A stretch of DNA of 64,000 nucleotides, taken from JACDBZ01 sp036262075. Its GTDB lineage: Bacteria > Chloroflexota > Limnocylindria > QHBO01. Shown here piece by piece: positions 8,741-17,277 of the stretch; within the stretch, counting starts at the first letter, position 1; every line of letters begins with the position of its first letter. Where the stretch lies: the NCBI GenBank assembly GCA_036262075.1, contig DATAJO010000022.1, forward strand, positions 62,001-126,000. Direction: 5' to 3'. Under the pieces are notes generated by a model. It was not told the origin of the DNA. It ran no database searches and saw only the letters and a list, made by a program, of their open reading frames with translations. The position numbers and the translations under genes are program-made.

Positions 8741-10810
8741 ATGAGAGCGACGCGCCTGGTCCTGGTCGTGCTGCTCACCGCCGGAGCGGTGGTCGCGCTG
8801 GCGATCGCTGCGCCGTGGAACGAGCGGCCGACGGCCACCGTCGGCCCCGAGCCGTCGCGATCGGCCTCGGCCGAGCCGAGCGAGTCGTCCGGGACACCCA
8901 CGCCCGTGCCGTCGCAGCGGCCCGTGGTCCAGACGGCGAGCTTCGTCGGACCGGGCTTCGATCCCAACCTCGTGAGCGACCCGACCGAGCCCTCCAACCA
9001 GGCACGGCTCTGGTACAACGACGGCTCGTGGTGGGGCCTGCTCGTCTCGTCGACGTCGGGCCGCTTCACGATCCACGAGCTGAACTGGGAGTCGCAGCGC
9101 TGGGTCGACACCGGCGTGCTGGTGGACGATCGCCCGTTCGCCCGGCTCGACGCCCTGTGGGACGGGAGGGCGCTGACCGTGGCCTCGTCAGGCATCCGCA
9201 ACTCGGCGTCGCACGCGCTCCAGGTCGCACGCTTCGGGTACGACGCCGAGGCACGCCGCTACCGGCTCCAGCCGGATTTCCCGCAGCACATCGCCAGCGT
9301 CGGCGTCCTGGCGCCTACGCTCACGGCGGCCGACGACGGGCGGGTATGGCTCGCCTACGTCCGCGATCGGGCCACCTGGGTGGCCCATACCGATGCCGAC
9401 GGTGTCGTCTGGGGCCAGCCGTTCGAGCTGCCGGATCCCCCCGACCCGGACGAGGCCGAGCTGGCCACGATCGTCGCCGCCGACGGCGAGACGGCCGTGG
9501 TGTGGACCGGGCTGAACACCGACACGCTCCACGTGGCCCGTCACCGCGATGGGCAACCGGATGACGCGTGGACGTTCACCGACACGACGATCGAGGGCCT
9601 CCGGTACGGCGACGACGAGATGAGCGTTGCCGTCGCCGAGGACGCCTCGATCCTCGTCCTGCTCCGCACATCCCTCGACCAGGTGGAGAGCCGGAACAAC
9701 GACGCTGCCCAGCTCGTGCTGGCGCGCCTCGACGGGACGAACTGGACCCAGGCGGTCGTGTCTCGCGTCCGGGACGGCCACGCCGGCCCGGTCCTGCTGG
9801 TCGACGATCGCGCGGGAGATGTCTACGTCGTCGCCGAGGCGGAGAACGCGATCCAGTTCAAGCGCGCGGCCATCGACCAGCTCGTCTTCGATCCGGGCGT
9901 CGGGACGCTGCTCATCCCGCCCAGCGAGCCGGCGCCGGGCCCGTCGGCGACGGCCGATCCGAGCGCCTCCGCCGACCCCTCGGCCAGCGCGGAGCCGATC
10001 GTCCCCGCGATGGGCGCACCGACCTCGTCGAAGGGATCGCTCCTGCCCGATGGCCAGTTCGTGGTGCTCGCGGCGGACATCGCCGGTGGGCGCTACGGCC
10101 ACGCCGTCATCACCATTCCCGGCACGGAGCCGCCCCCGGCGGCGCAGGGACACCTCGGCCCGCTCCCCGAGGGCGTGCAGGAGGGCCTCGCCCCCGGCCA
10201 GCGGACGTTCGTGTTCCGCACCTCGTTCAACCGCTACCCCGACGGCCCCGGTTCGGTCGCCGGCTGGAGCACGCGCGACGAGCCGGCCGATCAGCTCGTG
10301 ACCATCGTGCAGGTCACCGACGGCGATCGGGCCCTCCGGCTCACGACCGATGCGCTGCGCGACGGGACGCGGGCGTGCCGCCCGATCGCGCCGACGACCT
10401 CGGGCCTGGTCGTGGTGGAGGCGACCGTGCAGGTCCGAGGGGTCCTCGAGTCCGATGCGGTCGTGACCGCCCTGCGCGGAGACGGCACCGAGGTGGCGTC
10501 GATGCGCCTCGGTGAGCCGGGCACGATCCGCTACTTCGTCGGCGACGAGCGGATCACCAGCGAAGTCCCGTTCCGGACCGGTGCCTGGTATCGCTCCGTC
10601 GTCACCCTCGACGTCAGCAGCCAGAGCTACGGCTGGCAGATCGCGCCGCTCGGCTCGGATACGCCGATCCTGTCCGTCACCGACCTGCCACTGCGGGCCC
10701 CGGCGCCGGTCGTCGACGAGGTCTGCGTCCAGGCGCCCGACGACCTGGCGGCCAGCCCGACCGTCCTCCTCGTCGACGACGTCGCCGTCTCCATCGGTCC
10801 CGGGGAATGA
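8741..10810 (+). CDS. Exported protein with propeller-like repeats and a C-terminal LamG-like domain
   Basis: 689 residues. An N-terminal signal/anchor segment (MRATRLVLVVLLTAGAVVAL) is followed by a Ser/Pro/Ala linker with PSES and PSQ runs, then about 350 residues with repeating Trp-rich strands (LWYNDGSWWGLL, VWLAYVRDRATWV) typical of sialidase-like beta-propellers. A second Ser-Ala linker (repeats of DPSAS) leads to a beta-rich C-terminal domain (about 490-689) resembling a concanavalin-type sugar-binding fold. No catalytic motif is recognised. It sits between the deacetylase and an epimerase, so it may bind or process the secreted polymer. Confidence 0.7.
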   Translation: MRATRLVLVVLLTAGAVVALAIAAPWNERPTATVGPEPSRSASAEPSESSGTPTPVPSQRPVVQTASFVGPGFDPNLVSDPTEPSNQARLWYNDGSWWGLLVSSTSGRFTIHELNWESQRWVDTGVLVDDRPFARLDALWDGRALTVASSGIRNSASHALQVARFGYDAEARRYRLQPDFPQHIASVGVLAPTLTAADDGRVWLAYVRDRATWVAHTDADGVVWGQPFELPDPPDPDEAELATIVAADGETAVVWTGLNTDTLHVARHRDGQPDDAWTFTDTTIEGLRYGDDEMSVAVAEDASILVLLRTSLDQVESRNNDAAQLVLARLDGTNWTQAVVSRVRDGHAGPVLLVDDRAGDVYVVAEAENAIQFKRAAIDQLVFDPGVGTLLIPPSEPAPGPSATADPSASADPSASAEPIVPAMGAPTSSKGSLLPDGQFVVLAADIAGGRYGHAVITIPGTEPPPAAQGHLGPLPEGVQEGLAPGQRTFVFRTSFNRYPDGPGSVAGWSTRDEPADQLVTIVQVTDGDRALRLTTDALRDGTRACRPIAPTTSGLVVVEATVQVRGVLESDAVVTALRGDGTEVASMRLGEPGTIRYFVGDERITSEVPFRTGAWYRSVVTLDVSSQSYGWQIAPLGSDTPILSVTDLPLRAPAPVVDEVCVQAPDDLAASPTVLLVDDVAVSIGPGE

Positions 10811-10829
10811 GCATCACGCAGGGAGATCC

Positions 10830-11801
10830 ATGCGCATCGTCGTGACCGGCGTCGCCGGCTTCATCGGTTCCCACCTGGCCGAGGAGCTGCTCGCGCGCGG
10901 CCACGAGGTCGTCGGGCTGGACAGCTTCACCGACTACTACCCGCGGCCGATCAAGGAGCGAAACCTCGCGGGAATGCTGGGCCACCCATGCTTCCGGTTC
11001 GAGGAGGCCGACCTCCGCGACGCCGACCTGGACCGGCTGCTGGACCGCGCCGACGCGGTCGTGAACGAGGCGGCCATGGCGGGCCTGATGCGGAGCTGGT
11101 CCGACCTCGACAGCTACGTCGGCTGCAACATCCTCGGCCTGCATCGGCTCGTCGAGGCCGCGCGCCGCGCGGGCGTGAAGCGCTTCCTGCAGGCCTCGAC
11201 GTCGTCCGTCTACGGCCGCGACGCGATCGGCGACGAGGCCCAGCCGACGAAGCCGGTGTCGCCCTACGGCGTGACGAAGCTCGCCGCCGAGCACCTGGTC
11301 CTCGCCCAGGTCGAGGCCTTCGGCTTCCCGGCCGTCATCCTCCGCTATTTCTCGGTGTACGGGCCGCGCCAGCGCCCCGACATGGCGTACCACATCTTCA
11401 CCGACGCGATCCTCCGCGGCGAGCCGATCACGGTCTACGGCGACGGACTCCAGTCCCGCTCGAACACGTACGTCGCCGATGCCGTGCGCGGCACGATCGA
11501 TGCGCTCGAGCGGGCGCCGGTGGGCGAGATCTACAACATCGGCGGCGGGGAGGAGATCACGCTGCTGCGCGCCATCGAGCTCATCGCTGCTGCCGCCGGG
11601 CGCACTCCGACGATTCGCCATGAAGCGGCCCGACCCGGTGACCAGCGGCGCACGATGGCCTCGATCGACAAGGCGCGACGCGCCTTCGGGTACGAGCCGA
11701 CCGTGGCCCCCGCGGACGGGCTGGCCGAGCAGGTCAGGTGGCAGCGCGAGGCGCTCGAAGCCACGGGGCGACCGTCCGGCGAGAGGGCCGATGGCGGCTG
11801 A
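10830..11801 (+). CDS. NAD-dependent epimerase/dehydratase (UDP-glucose or UDP-glucuronate 4-epimerase type)
   Basis: 323 residues with GGGAG five bases before the ATG. Extended SDR: NAD-binding GVAGFIGSH at the N-terminus, STSSVYG with the catalytic Ser/Thr, and SPYGVTKLAAEH giving the Y-x3-K catalytic pair; RYFSVYGPRQRPDM and NIGGGEEITL are substrate-side motifs seen in UDP-glucuronate 4-epimerases and relatives. It probably supplies a UDP-sugar for the polymer. Its 3' end overlaps the next gene by 11 bases. Confidence 0.88.
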   Translation: MRIVVTGVAGFIGSHLAEELLARGHEVVGLDSFTDYYPRPIKERNLAGMLGHPCFRFEEADLRDADLDRLLDRADAVVNEAAMAGLMRSWSDLDSYVGCNILGLHRLVEAARRAGVKRFLQASTSSVYGRDAIGDEAQPTKPVSPYGVTKLAAEHLVLAQVEAFGFPAVILRYFSVYGPRQRPDMAYHIFTDAILRGEPITVYGDGLQSRSNTYVADAVRGTIDALERAPVGEIYNIGGGEEITLLRAIELIAAAAGRTPTIRHEAARPGDQRRTMASIDKARRAFGYEPTVAPADGLAEQVRWQREALEATGRPSGERADGG

Positions 11802-12894
11802 GGGCGAGCGCCTGACGATGGAGCTCGAGGCGGCGGCCATCATCGACCACGTCGCCGACCGGATGAGCGCCGATGGGTGGAACGGGAGCCGCGAGTCGCT
11901 GCGCCTGCGCCGGACGGTCGTGCGTCAGTTCAGCCGCCAGTTCTGGTTCGACGTCGAGGGGCAGGCCGCTCCGCGCGCGATCGTCGTGAAGGTCTGTGAA
12001 CGCCGGACGCCGCGACGTCCGCGTGCCCTCCACCTCCCGGTGGCGCCGCCGCCGGACTTCGACTGGAGCGGGCGCGCCGCGAGCGAGTACCAGGCACTGA
12101 CCGCCATCGAGCGCCATTTCGCGACGGTCGACGACCCGCGCTTCGGCGCGGTTCGAACGCTCGGGCTCATCCCCGAGCTCAACGCGTTCATCACCGAGCG
12201 GTTCGAGGCGACGTCGCTGAAGGCCACGTTCCGCCGGGCGAGCCGGCTCAACCCGCTGACGTCGCCGCGCGAGCTCCCGACGATCCTGTCGGGTGCCGGA
12301 GCCTGGCTGCGCGAGTACCAGCGGCGACCGGCGCCCGGCGGCGTCCTGCGCGGCACGCGCGACGACTTCGTCGCCGCAACCGCCGAGCTGTGCCAGACGC
12401 TGATCCGCGCCACGGGAGAGGAGCGTTTCCTCGTCTCGGTGCGGCGCGAGATGGAGGCCGCGGCAGAGACAGTGCTGCCGCAGGCCCTGCCGACTGGCGC
12501 CGCGCACGGCGATTACGGGCAGGCCAACGTCCTCGTCACGCGCGACCGGCGCATCCTCGTCCTCGACACGCTGGCCGACTGGCAGGTTCCGCTGCTCGAG
12601 GACCTCGCCTACTTCCTGGTCGGCATCGACTGCAGTCGCATCCACGTCCTCACCGGTGGCCTCGCCTACTCGGCGCGAACGCTGGAGGCCGCGCGCCGGG
12701 CGTTCCTCGACGGCTACCTCGCGGGTGGCGCTGAGCCGGCCGCGCTCGCCCCGTACGAGACGCTCCTCGTCCTCGACCGATGGGTCGCGCAGCTCGGCAA
12801 GCTGGATGGAGGCCTCGTCAGCCGGGGGAAGCGGCGGATGGTCAACGACTGGTTCCGAGGGCACACGGCGAGGACGCTGGGGCGCCTCGGCTGA
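11791..12894 (+). CDS. APH-fold phosphotransferase
   Basis: 367 residues from ATG 11791 (alternative ATG 11818). The kinase C-lobe has AAHGDYGQANVLV (catalytic Asp and Asn) and LDTLADWQVPLLEDLAYFL, the metal-binding Asp region followed by the conserved Asp of APH/choline-kinase-like proteins. The family phosphorylates small hydroxylated substrates with ATP. It is the second such kinase of this locus and overlaps the epimerase stop, so it likely acts in the same sugar or lipid-carrier pathway. Substrate unknown. Confidence 0.75.
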   Translation: MAAEGERLTMELEAAAIIDHVADRMSADGWNGSRESLRLRRTVVRQFSRQFWFDVEGQAAPRAIVVKVCERRTPRRPRALHLPVAPPPDFDWSGRAASEYQALTAIERHFATVDDPRFGAVRTLGLIPELNAFITERFEATSLKATFRRASRLNPLTSPRELPTILSGAGAWLREYQRRPAPGGVLRGTRDDFVAATAELCQTLIRATGEERFLVSVRREMEAAAETVLPQALPTGAAHGDYGQANVLVTRDRRILVLDTLADWQVPLLEDLAYFLVGIDCSRIHVLTGGLAYSARTLEAARRAFLDGYLAGGAEPAALAPYETLLVLDRWVAQLGKLDGGLVSRGKRRMVNDWFRGHTARTLGRLG

Positions 12895-12919
12895 GGCGGG
12901 GCCTGGTGCCGGCGGTAGA

Positions 12920-13774
12920 TCAGCGGGCGGCGAAGAACAGCGCCGCGGCCGTCCCCGTCAGGGCGGCCCCGGTCGCGACCAGGAGCGGAACCCGCTGACG
13001 CGCCACGGCAGCCAGCAATTCCTGGCGCCACGCCCGGCCTCCGTCCTCGCGCTCGATCGGGACTGCCTGCGACCGGCGCCGCCGGTGCCGGAGGACGTCG
13101 AGCCCGGCGCGGCGGGTGGCGACCGCGGGTGAAGGGGCGCTCATGGTCGTGGTGGCCGATGCCGACCTCGTGGCGTGGAGCTCGCTCGGGCGGGGGACGA
13201 CGAACTCCGACCGGGCTCGCGCGTACACCATGCTGCGCGACACGACCTGGTCGGCAGGGGAGGCCGCTGCCGCAGGAGGCGGAAGGTCCGCAGGACGGGG
13301 GACCTCCGCAGGACGTGGGACCTCCGCAGGACGCGCAACCGCCACGGAGCGCGCTATCGCCGCAGGGCCTGGAATCACCGCCGTACGCGGGACCCCCACA
13401 TGCTGCGCGACCGCCGATGGCGTGGCCCCGACGCCGAGCGGGATCGGCAGCGGCTGCCGTGCGGCGCATCGAGCGCATTGCCGGGTGGTGGCGGCGACGT
13501 ACCGACCGCAGGTGCTGCATCGGGCCCGGCGGGAACGGACGCGGACGAGCCCCGTGAGGTGACCGTCGCTGCGGCGCGTCGACGAGCCTTCCGGCCGAGG
13601 CACGATGGAGATCGGGACAGTCGCGGCGGCGGCCGGACGACGCCTCGCCTTCTGTGGCCGGCGCTCCTCCACCTTCCGGTGGAGTGAGCAGCGTTCGGCG
13701 TCCTTCGCCACGAAGCGACCGCAGTCGCGGCACCGGCTTCGAGCTGGGCGGACGAGTTGGCTGGGCACGGCCAT
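12920..13774 (-). CDS. Zinc-ribbon protein with C-terminal membrane anchor
   Basis: 284 residues from ATG 13774. Two Cys pairs, CRDCG at about 14-18 and CSTCGRYVAATTRQCARC in the middle (C-x2-C...C-x2-C), look like rubredoxin-type zinc ribbons. Then comes a low-complexity Pro/Ala stretch with tandem RPAEVP repeats, a basic region and a hydrophobic C-terminal helix (VPLLVATGAALTGTAAALFF) that would anchor it to the membrane. Convergent with the kinase gene. Function unknown. A similar zinc-ribbon plus TM layout occurs at 32698-33840. Confidence 0.65.
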   Translation of the reverse strand: MAVPSQLVRPARSRCRDCGRFVAKDAERCSLHRKVEERRPQKARRRPAAAATVPISIVPRPEGSSTRRSDGHLTGLVRVRSRRARCSTCGRYVAATTRQCARCAARQPLPIPLGVGATPSAVAQHVGVPRTAVIPGPAAIARSVAVARPAEVPRPAEVPRPADLPPPAAAASPADQVVSRSMVYARARSEFVVPRPSELHATRSASATTTMSAPSPAVATRRAGLDVLRHRRRRSQAVPIEREDGGRAWRQELLAAVARQRVPLLVATGAALTGTAAALFFAAR

Positions 13775-14123
13775 CCCGGAGAGCGTAGCGGAGCCGGGGC
13801 CGGACCCCAAGCCGATTCGGTGCGAGCCGGCACCACCAGCCTCTGCCGGCGCCCTCGGGGCCGCGACGGCCCTCGTCGGCGGGCCGGACGTTCGGGTCAC
13901 CGACGGGCCGCCGGGGAGTCGGTGCCGGGGCGCAACGCATTCACCGTTTTGCACATAATTGGGCAGTTTTGGGATGTTGTTATCCCGTTCCGCGTGAGCC
14001 TAAAGTACTAACCCGGACACGTCGAGAGTACCTGCCCGAGCCGGGTACTCGGTCCGGCTGACACCGCTGCCCGGTCGTCGGCATTTCCGGCTCGGATGCG
14101 TTCCGTCGGAGGACGGCAGTATC
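13775..14123. other. 349-bp intergenic region upstream of UDP-glucose dehydrogenase
   Basis: No coding signal on either strand. The left 160 bases are GC-rich. From 13945 to 14010 there is an AT-rich patch unusual for this DNA that holds the inverted repeat and promoter annotated separately. GGAGG at 14107-14111 is the ribosome site for the next gene. Confidence 0.5.
13971..14006 (+). promoter_or_regulatory. Candidate sigma70-type promoter with overlapping palindrome
   Basis: TTGTTA (13977-13982) and TAAAGT (14001-14006) are separated by 18 bases. A perfect 5-bp inverted repeat GGGAT...ATCCC (13971-13986) overlaps the -35 box and could be an operator. It points to the UDP-glucose dehydrogenase gene at 14124. 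Confidence 0.4.
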
Positions 14124-15518
14124 GTGCGAATCACCGTTGTCGGCCTCGGGTACGTCGGCCTGGTCACCGCCGCGTGTCTCGCCGAATGGGGCCATCGCGT
14201 CACCGGCATCGAAGTCAACCCGGCCCGCATTCGAGCGCTCCAGGAGGGACAGCTCCCGTTCTTCGAGCCCGGCCTGGCCGAGATTCTCGAGCCGGCCGTT
14301 CGGCGCGGCGACCTGGCCTTCGCCCACGCGGACGATGACGCATCTCTGACGGACGCCGATATCGTCATCGTCGCGGTCGGCACGCACGACGGCAACGGCG
14401 GCTGGCAGACGGCCACCGTCCAGACCTGCCTCACCCGCGTCGTGCCGCTGCTGCACGACGACGCTACCCTCGTCGTGCGGTCGACCCTCCCGCCGGAGTA
14501 CATCCGTCAGCTGGGCGACATCGTCGACGGCCTGCGGGCCGAGGTCGGGCGGCCGTCGGTCGCGGTGCTCCTCAACCCGGAGTTCACCCGCGAGGGCCGC
14601 GCGATCCACGACTTCATGGAGCCCGATCGCGTCGTCATCGGCATCGTGTCCGACCCGCAGTCCCACGGCGTTGAGCGCCTGCGCGGCGTGTACGAGCGCG
14701 CCGACGCGCCGATCCTCGTCATGGACGCGGTCGACGCCTGCCTCTCGAAGCTCGGCGCCAACCTGTTCCTGGCCACGAAGATCAGCTTCGCCAACGAGCT
14801 CGCCCGCCTGTGCGAGGCCTCGGGTGCCACGATCGACAACGTCGTCGCCGCGCTCTCCCACGACCAGCGGATCGGTGGCGCGTTCCTGCGCTCCGGCGTC
14901 GGCTTCGGCGGCTCGTGCCTTCCGCACCAGGTGTCGATGACCGTGCGCACGGCCGAGGCCTCGGGCCTCGACGTTCCGCTGCTGCGCGCCGTCGACCACG
15001 TCAACCGCGAGCAGCGCACCTCGTTCGTCGAGCGCATGCGACGGCTGCTCGGCGGATCGCTCACCGACCGGCGCGTCGCGCTCCTCGGCCTGGCGTTCAA
15101 GCCGGACACCGACGACCTGCGCGACGCGCCGTCGCTGACGGTCGCGCGCCTGCTCATCGAGGCGGGCGCCGACGTCGTCGCCTACGACCCGATGCCGGCC
15201 GCCCGGTCCGGCGCCGCCGAGCGCGTGCCGGGCCTGACGGTCGTCGAGAGCGTTGGGCAGGCCGTGGCCGATGCCGACGCGGTCGGGATCGTCACCGAGT
15301 GGCGCGAGTTCATCGAGGCCGACTGGGTCGCCATCGGCCTGACGATGCGCGGTCGCATCCTCGTCGACGGGCGCAACGCCCTCGACGCGGAAGCGATGCG
15401 CGCGCTCGGCTTCGCCTACGAGGGCTACGGCCGGCCGGCGGCCGACGCGATCCTCGAGCCGGCGATGGCCACCGCCCACGACGCCGCCGCCGCGGCCGGC
15501 GTTCCGGCGTCGGCCTGA
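14124..15518 (+). CDS. ugd: UDP-glucose 6-dehydrogenase
   Basis: 464 residues from GTG 14124 (GGAGG about 12 bases upstream). Oxidises UDP-glucose to UDP-glucuronate, an exopolysaccharide precursor. N-terminal Rossmann motif GLGYVGLVTAACLAEWGH; central helix NLFLATKISFANELARLC; catalytic Cys at about 265 in GVGFGGSCLPHQ, where the usual FPKD following the Cys is LPHQ, so the family Lys is replaced by His. C-terminal domain has LAFKPDTDDLRDAPS, and length fits the family. The C-terminal 30 residues are Ala-rich. Followed closely by a GGDEF-like protein and the initiating transferase. Confidence 0.93.
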   Translation: MRITVVGLGYVGLVTAACLAEWGHRVTGIEVNPARIRALQEGQLPFFEPGLAEILEPAVRRGDLAFAHADDDASLTDADIVIVAVGTHDGNGGWQTATVQTCLTRVVPLLHDDATLVVRSTLPPEYIRQLGDIVDGLRAEVGRPSVAVLLNPEFTREGRAIHDFMEPDRVVIGIVSDPQSHGVERLRGVYERADAPILVMDAVDACLSKLGANLFLATKISFANELARLCEASGATIDNVVAALSHDQRIGGAFLRSGVGFGGSCLPHQVSMTVRTAEASGLDVPLLRAVDHVNREQRTSFVERMRRLLGGSLTDRRVALLGLAFKPDTDDLRDAPSLTVARLLIEAGADVVAYDPMPAARSGAAERVPGLTVVESVGQAVADADAVGIVTEWREFIEADWVAIGLTMRGRILVDGRNALDAEAMRALGFAYEGYGRPAADAILEPAMATAHDAAAAAGVPASA

Positions 15519-15534
15519 GCCGAGGACCGGCGGC

Positions 15535-16131
15535 GTGCGACCGATGCCCGGGCGAGGTGCGACCCTGCGCCTGCTCGCCATGGGAGCAGTCGTCGTCCTG
15601 GCCATGTTCGCCGCCTACCAGCTCGGCATCGCCGGTGGCCAGCTCCTCATGCTCGGCGTGCCCCTGGCGCTGGCCGTGTTCGTCGTCGTCGCGCTCGTCG
15701 TCATCCCGGCCCAGCCCGGTGGTGACGCTGCCGACGAGGCGCACGGCTGGCGTCGGTTCGAGCTCGAGCTGGAGCGCGCCCGCCGCCACGAGCGGCCCAT
15801 GGCGCTGCTGCGCATCGGCGAGGTCGCGGCGGATTCCCTGCGCGGAGCGCTCCGGCTGCTCGACGGGGTGTGGGTCGACGGCGACCACGCGTACGTCGTC
15901 ATGCCGGAGACCGATCGGGTCGCGCTCGCTCGGGCCATTGCCCGCATCACCGCCGAGCTGCCGTACATCGGCCTCGATGCGATGCGCGGCGCCGTCTTCC
16001 CGTCCGACGGGCTGACCGCCGGCGCGCTCGTGGCCCGGCTCGACGATCCGGACTCGACGCCGCGCCGCACTGACATCGTCCAGCTGGCCTCGCCGGCGCC
16101 GGACGTGCACGCGCATCACCGAACGGGCTGA
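15535..16131 (+). CDS. Two-TM protein with a short degenerate GGDEF-like domain
   Basis: 198 residues from GTG 15535 (or ATG 15544). Two TM helices (about 15-55) precede a cytoplasmic domain. The domain opens with FELELERARRHERPMALLRIGE, like the first helix and strand of diguanylate cyclases, and ends with a strand-loop VWVDGDHAYVVMPETDRVALARAIARI where GGDEF proteins have the GGDEF hairpin plus LPET-type strand. The GG[DE]EF motif itself is absent and the middle is shortened, so it cannot make c-di-GMP. It may be a structural or regulatory partner of the neighbouring transferase. Confidence 0.6.
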   Translation: MRPMPGRGATLRLLAMGAVVVLAMFAAYQLGIAGGQLLMLGVPLALAVFVVVALVVIPAQPGGDAADEAHGWRRFELELERARRHERPMALLRIGEVAADSLRGALRLLDGVWVDGDHAYVVMPETDRVALARAIARITAELPYIGLDAMRGAVFPSDGLTAGALVARLDDPDSTPRRTDIVQLASPAPDVHAHHRTG

Positions 16132-16135
16132 GCCG

Positions 16136-16735
16136 ATGCACCGCCCGTATCGGCTCAAGCGCCTCCTGGACATCGCGATCGTGCTCCTCACGGCGCCGAT
16201 CACGGTCCCGCTCATGATCGGCTGCGCCATCGCCGTCAGGCTCGACTCGCCCGGACCGATCCTGTTCAGTCAGGAGCGAACCGGGCGCAACGGCCGCCGC
16301 TTCCGGATGCACAAGTTCCGGACCATGGTCGAGAACGCCGAGGAGCTCAAGGAGACGGTCGCCCACCTCAACGTCCTCGAGCCGCCGGACTTCAAGATCA
16401 TCGACGACCCGCGGATCACCCGGGTCGGCCGCATCCTGCGTCGCACGAGCCTCGACGAGCTGCCGCAGCTGTTCAATATCGTGCGCGGCGAGATGAGCAT
16501 CGTCGGTCCGCGCCCGACCTCGTTCGCGCCGGGCACGTACGACCTGTGGCACGCCCATCGGCTCGAGATCACGCCGGGCCTGACCGGCCTGTGGCAGGTG
16601 ACGTCGCGGAACGAAGCCTCGTTCGACGAGCGGGTTCGCCTCGACATCCAGTACGTCCGCACGGCGTCGCTGTGGCTCGACCTGCAGATCATCGTCCGAA
16701 CCGTCTCGGCAGTCCTTCGGGGCTCCGGAGCGTGA
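16136..16735 (+). CDS. Initiating sugar transferase (monotopic phosphoglycosyltransferase, WcaJ/ExoY type)
   Basis: 199 residues, the size of the minimal Bact_transf domain. N-terminal re-entrant hydrophobic helix (LLDIAIVLLTAPITVPLMIG), then the family core: SPGPILFSQERTGRNGRRF, MHKFRTM, and the catalytic Asp-Glu dyad in RRTSLDELPQLFNI, followed by VGPRPTSF and ITPGLTGLWQV. It transfers a sugar-1-phosphate from a UDP-sugar to undecaprenyl phosphate and so starts repeat-unit assembly. Four bases after the GGDEF-like gene. Confidence 0.93.
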   Translation: MHRPYRLKRLLDIAIVLLTAPITVPLMIGCAIAVRLDSPGPILFSQERTGRNGRRFRMHKFRTMVENAEELKETVAHLNVLEPPDFKIIDDPRITRVGRILRRTSLDELPQLFNIVRGEMSIVGPRPTSFAPGTYDLWHAHRLEITPGLTGLWQVTSRNEASFDERVRLDIQYVRTASLWLDLQIIVRTVSAVLRGSGA

Positions 16736-16918
16736 TCAGGGCGGTGCTCGGAGGGGAGGAGTCCATCACCCAGGCGAAGGTTATCCACGAAGTTGGCGCT
16801 CGGGGCCGGCGGTGTGGATATCTCACTCGTTCGCCGTCCCCAGAGCCTCGCAAAATCGTCCCACCCCGAGCCGCTGGCGCATTCATGATGGTTGGATAGC
16901 ACAGAGGAGTCGTGCCCA
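16736..16918. other. 183-bp intergenic region upstream of the LuxR-type gene
   Basis: No coding signal seen. AGAGGAG at 16903-16909 is the ribosome site of the HTH gene. No clear hairpin terminator follows the transferase gene. Confidence 0.4.
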
Positions 16919-17245
16919 GTGCCCGCCTCGAAGGGACCTTCAGGAACCGCCGAGCTGCCCGGCGGGCGGGGAACCGACAGCCTTCCGGTCACCGAGCGAC
17001 AGCTCGAGATCCTGCGCAACGTCGCACGTGGCCGGACGAACCGTGAGATCGGCGCGACGCTCGGCATCAGCGAGCTGACCGTCCGGAACCACATGCGCTC
17101 GATCCTCAAGCGGCTGTCGAGCGCCGATCGCACGCATGCCGTCGTGATCGCCATCGGCAACGGCTGGATCCCGATTCCGATCGAGCCCGAGGGATCGCCG
17201 ATGCTGGCGGACGGCGCCCCCGCCCCGGTCGACAGCACCCGCTGA
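16919..17245 (+). CDS. Solitary LuxR/GerE-type HTH regulator
   Basis: 108 residues from GTG 16919 (a TTG at 16892 is possible; AGAGGAG favours GTG). It contains only a GerE-type DNA-binding domain: LPVTERQLEILRNVARGRTNREIGATLG...ELTVRNHMRSILKRL (about residues 20-78), with the typical T-x-RE start and NREIA-like helix. There is no receiver or ligand domain. The C-terminal tail is Pro-rich. It lies at the end of the plus-strand polysaccharide run and may regulate it; how it senses a signal is unknown. Confidence 0.85.
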   Translation: MPASKGPSGTAELPGGRGTDSLPVTERQLEILRNVARGRTNREIGATLGISELTVRNHMRSILKRLSSADRTHAVVIAIGNGWIPIPIEPEGSPMLADGAPAPVDSTR

Positions 17246-17277
17246 CGCGGGCCGCGTCCGCGGCCCCGGCCGGTGAT

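Noticed and set aside
13290..13345. Short tandem DNA repeat
   Set aside because: It encodes the RPAEVP amino-acid repeats of the zinc-ribbon protein; ordinary low-complexity linker.
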